This document shows, piece by piece, positions 12,346 through 13,523 of a stretch of 13,523 nt of DNA; position 1 is the stretch's first letter, and each line of letters begins with the position of its first letter. This DNA is from Acidobacteriota bacterium. Its GTDB lineage: Bacteria > Acidobacteriota > Vicinamibacteria > Vicinamibacterales > JAFNAJ01. The notes below the pieces were generated by a model that made no database searches, was not told the origin of the DNA, and saw only the letters and a list, made by a program, of their open reading frames with translations. The stretch spans positions 1-13,523 of the forward strand of contig JAFNAJ010000025.1 in assembly GCA_017860085.1 (NCBI GenBank), read 5' to 3'. Position numbers and translations under genes: made by a program.

Positions 12346-13173
12346 ATGAAGATTACCGTCGCCCACAGTCCTGATTCCGATGACGCCTTCATGTTCTATG
12401 GTCTCGCAAGCGGCGCCATCCACACCGAGGGGTTCGAGATTGAGCAGGTGCTCGCTGACATCGAGACCTTGAACCGCGCCGCGTTCGAAGGGCGGTACGA
12501 GGTGACGGCCGTCTCCTTTCACGCGTACGCCCACCTGACCGATCGCTACGCGCTCCTGCCCCACGGGGCGAGCATGGGCGATGGGTACGGGCCCATGGTG
12601 GTGGTGCGGCGCGACGGCCCGGCGTCGCTCGAAGGCGTGACGGTGGCGATCCCGGGCACGCTCACATCGGCCTGGCTGGCCCTGCAGATGTACCACCCCG
12701 GCTTGGCCCACACGGTGATGCCGTTCGACGAGATCCTCGAGGCCGTGCGCGACGGCAAGGTCGAGGCCGGCCTCATCATCCACGAGGGGCAGCTCACGTA
12801 TGCCGACGAGGGGCTGAGCAAGCTCGTGGATCTCGGCGAGTGGTGGGCCGAGCGCACCGGCGGGCTGCCGCTGCCGCTCGGCGGCAACGTGATTCGCCGC
12901 GACCTCGGGGCCGAGGTGATGCGCCGCGTCTCGCGCCTGCTGCACGCCAGCATCAAGCATGCGCTCGACCATCGTGAGGATGCCGTGGAGTACGCCGAGC
13001 AGTTCGGGCGGGGCCTCGACCGCGCGCGCACCGACCGCTTCGTGGGCATGTACGTGAACCAGCTCACGCTCGACTACGGCGACCGCGGCCGCGCCGCCGT
13101 GCGCCGCTTCCTCGGCGAGGCCGCCGACCTGCGGCTCATCCCGACACCGGTCGACGTCGAGTTCGTTGATTGA
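12346..13173 (+). CDS. mqnD: 1,4-dihydroxy-6-naphthoate synthase (futalosine pathway)
   Basis: MqnD converts cyclic dehypoxanthine futalosine into 1,4-dihydroxy-6-naphthoate in the alternative menaquinone pathway. The 275-residue length fits the family. Signatures are H-S-P-D-S-D-D-A-F-M-F-Y-G-L (7-20), S-F-H-A-Y-A-H-L (57-64), I-P-G-T-L-T-S-A (102-109) and I-I-H-E-G-Q-L-T-Y (144-152). His146 in the last block is the conserved active-site histidine. The fold is that of a periplasmic-binding protein, but there is no signal peptide and it works in the cytoplasm. No clear ribosome site precedes the ATG at 12346; the 52-base gap after iscA shows no terminator. The mqnA, mqnB and mqnC genes are not in the window, while ubiE/menG at 4881 would supply the last methylation. 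The same frame stays open for 47 codons after the stop. Confidence 0.92.
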   Translation: MKITVAHSPDSDDAFMFYGLASGAIHTEGFEIEQVLADIETLNRAAFEGRYEVTAVSFHAYAHLTDRYALLPHGASMGDGYGPMVVVRRDGPASLEGVTVAIPGTLTSAWLALQMYHPGLAHTVMPFDEILEAVRDGKVEAGLIIHEGQLTYADEGLSKLVDLGEWWAERTGGLPLPLGGNVIRRDLGAEVMRRVSRLLHASIKHALDHREDAVEYAEQFGRGLDRARTDRFVGMYVNQLTLDYGDRGRAAVRRFLGEAADLRLIPTPVDVEFVD

Positions 13174-13289
13174 TGTCGTGCAGGGCGGGGCTTCCGCCTG
13201 TTCGAGCGCCACGGGCTCATCGTGCGGGAAGCCTGGGTGCGCGAACTCGAGGTCACTCGGGCGGGTGCGAGCTCCAGCGCCTTCGACAC

Positions 13290-13523
13290 TCATTCTCTGG
13301 AAAGCGCCCCTTCGTGAATCGCCCGTGCCATGCGCTCGGCGGCGTCGGCCACCCGCGGGCCCGGCACGACGAACTCGTCGCCCACCAGCTGCACGATTCG
13401 GCCTGACCGCACCGCCGGCACACCTGAGAGCACGTTCCAGACGCTCCGCTCGCGGGCGAGGTCATCGGGGCTCATCGCGCGCCCGTAATGCAGCTCGACG
13501 ATGAGTTCTGGTGCACGGCTCAG
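13290..13523 (-). CDS. BtuF-like cobalamin/siderophore ABC transporter binding protein, C-terminal part (cut by window edge)
   Basis: The last 77 codons of a leftward gene whose start is beyond 13523. The reading begins L-S-R-A-P-E-L-I-V-E-L-H. It continues through W-N-V-L-S-G-V-P-A-V-R-S-G-R-I-V-Q-L, then G-D-E-F-V-V-P-G-P-R-V-A-D and A-A-E-R-M-A-R-A-I-H. That order is the second lobe of BtuF/FhuD-type (helical-backbone) substrate-binding proteins, and the G-D-x-F-x-x-P-G-P-R segment is typical of cobalamin binders. Such proteins deliver vitamin B12 or ferric siderophores to an ABC importer. The ligand cannot be fixed without the N-terminal lobe. The stop at 13290-13292 lies 116 bases from the convergent mqnD stop; that gap has no clear terminator. 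Confidence 0.78.
   Translation of the reverse strand: MSRAPELIVELHYGRAMSPDDLARERSVWNVLSGVPAVRSGRIVQLVGDEFVVPGPRVADAAERMARAIHEGALSRE

Noticed and set aside
13171..13173. UGA at the end of mqnD as a second selenocysteine codon
   Set aside because: MqnD is complete at normal length before it, the codon is not in a redox motif, and no clear SECIS geometry was seen just after it.
12340..13293. Long open frame on the minus strand opposite mqnD
   Set aside because: Its composition is rich in Arg, Ala, Pro and His with no recognisable motif. It mirrors the well-supported mqnD gene and is a GC-rich shadow.

Overview
The window is high-GC, densely packed bacterial chromosome. It holds 16 genes, two of them cut by the window edges, and no phage, plasmid or rRNA/tRNA genes. 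The mix suggests an Acidobacteriota-like or similar high-GC Gram-negative organism. It includes a futalosine-pathway MqnD, a QueC relative of the 'GLAWE' type, a lipoprotein of the DUF4097 class, and short REP-like intergenic hairpins. That placement is inference from gene content only.

Layout. (1) At 1-155 (-) is the start of an SDR oxidoreductase. It diverges from a PIN-like DUF5615 gene, which overlaps nagA (N-acetylglucosamine-6-phosphate deacetylase) by ATGA. (2) At 2045-2947 is a lipoprotein with a strict 18-residue beta-repeat; it converges on a queC-family gene (-). (3) queD diverges from queC and begins a rightward run: gph-type HAD phosphatase, ubiE/menG methyltransferase, two short unrecognised genes, and a glutaredoxin. 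(4) A leftward pair, aminotransferase then homoserine dehydrogenase, converges on the glutaredoxin gene and overlaps its 3' end by 47 bases. (5) From a strong extended -10 promoter near 8972 runs a sulfur/Fe-S operon: MoeB/ThiF-rhodanese fusion, Rrf2/IscR-type regulator, IscS cysteine desulfurase. It is followed by a double-hairpin repeat, an IscA/ErpA-type protein, and mqnD. (6) The 3' part of a BtuF-like binding protein (-) lies at the right edge.

The most important observation is at 6511-6777. The glutaredoxin reads correctly only if an in-frame UGA (6556-6558) is translated. That UGA falls exactly on the first residue of the CxxC redox motif (U-L-P-C). A 7-bp stem with a 5-nt G-containing loop lies 23-27 nt downstream, where bacterial SECIS elements sit. 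This is a probable selenocysteine glutaredoxin that standard gene calling would truncate to 6574-6777 or miss.

How the genes fit together. The IscS, MoeZ-like, Rrf2 and IscA proteins form a sulfur-transfer and Fe-S module, and an IscR-like dyad sits on its promoter. MqnD and UbiE/MenG serve an early and the last step of futalosine-route menaquinone synthesis. QueC and QueD belong to 7-deazaguanine (queuosine) synthesis. The selenoprotein would add a redox enzyme, but its decoding genes (selA, selB, selC, selD) are not in the window.
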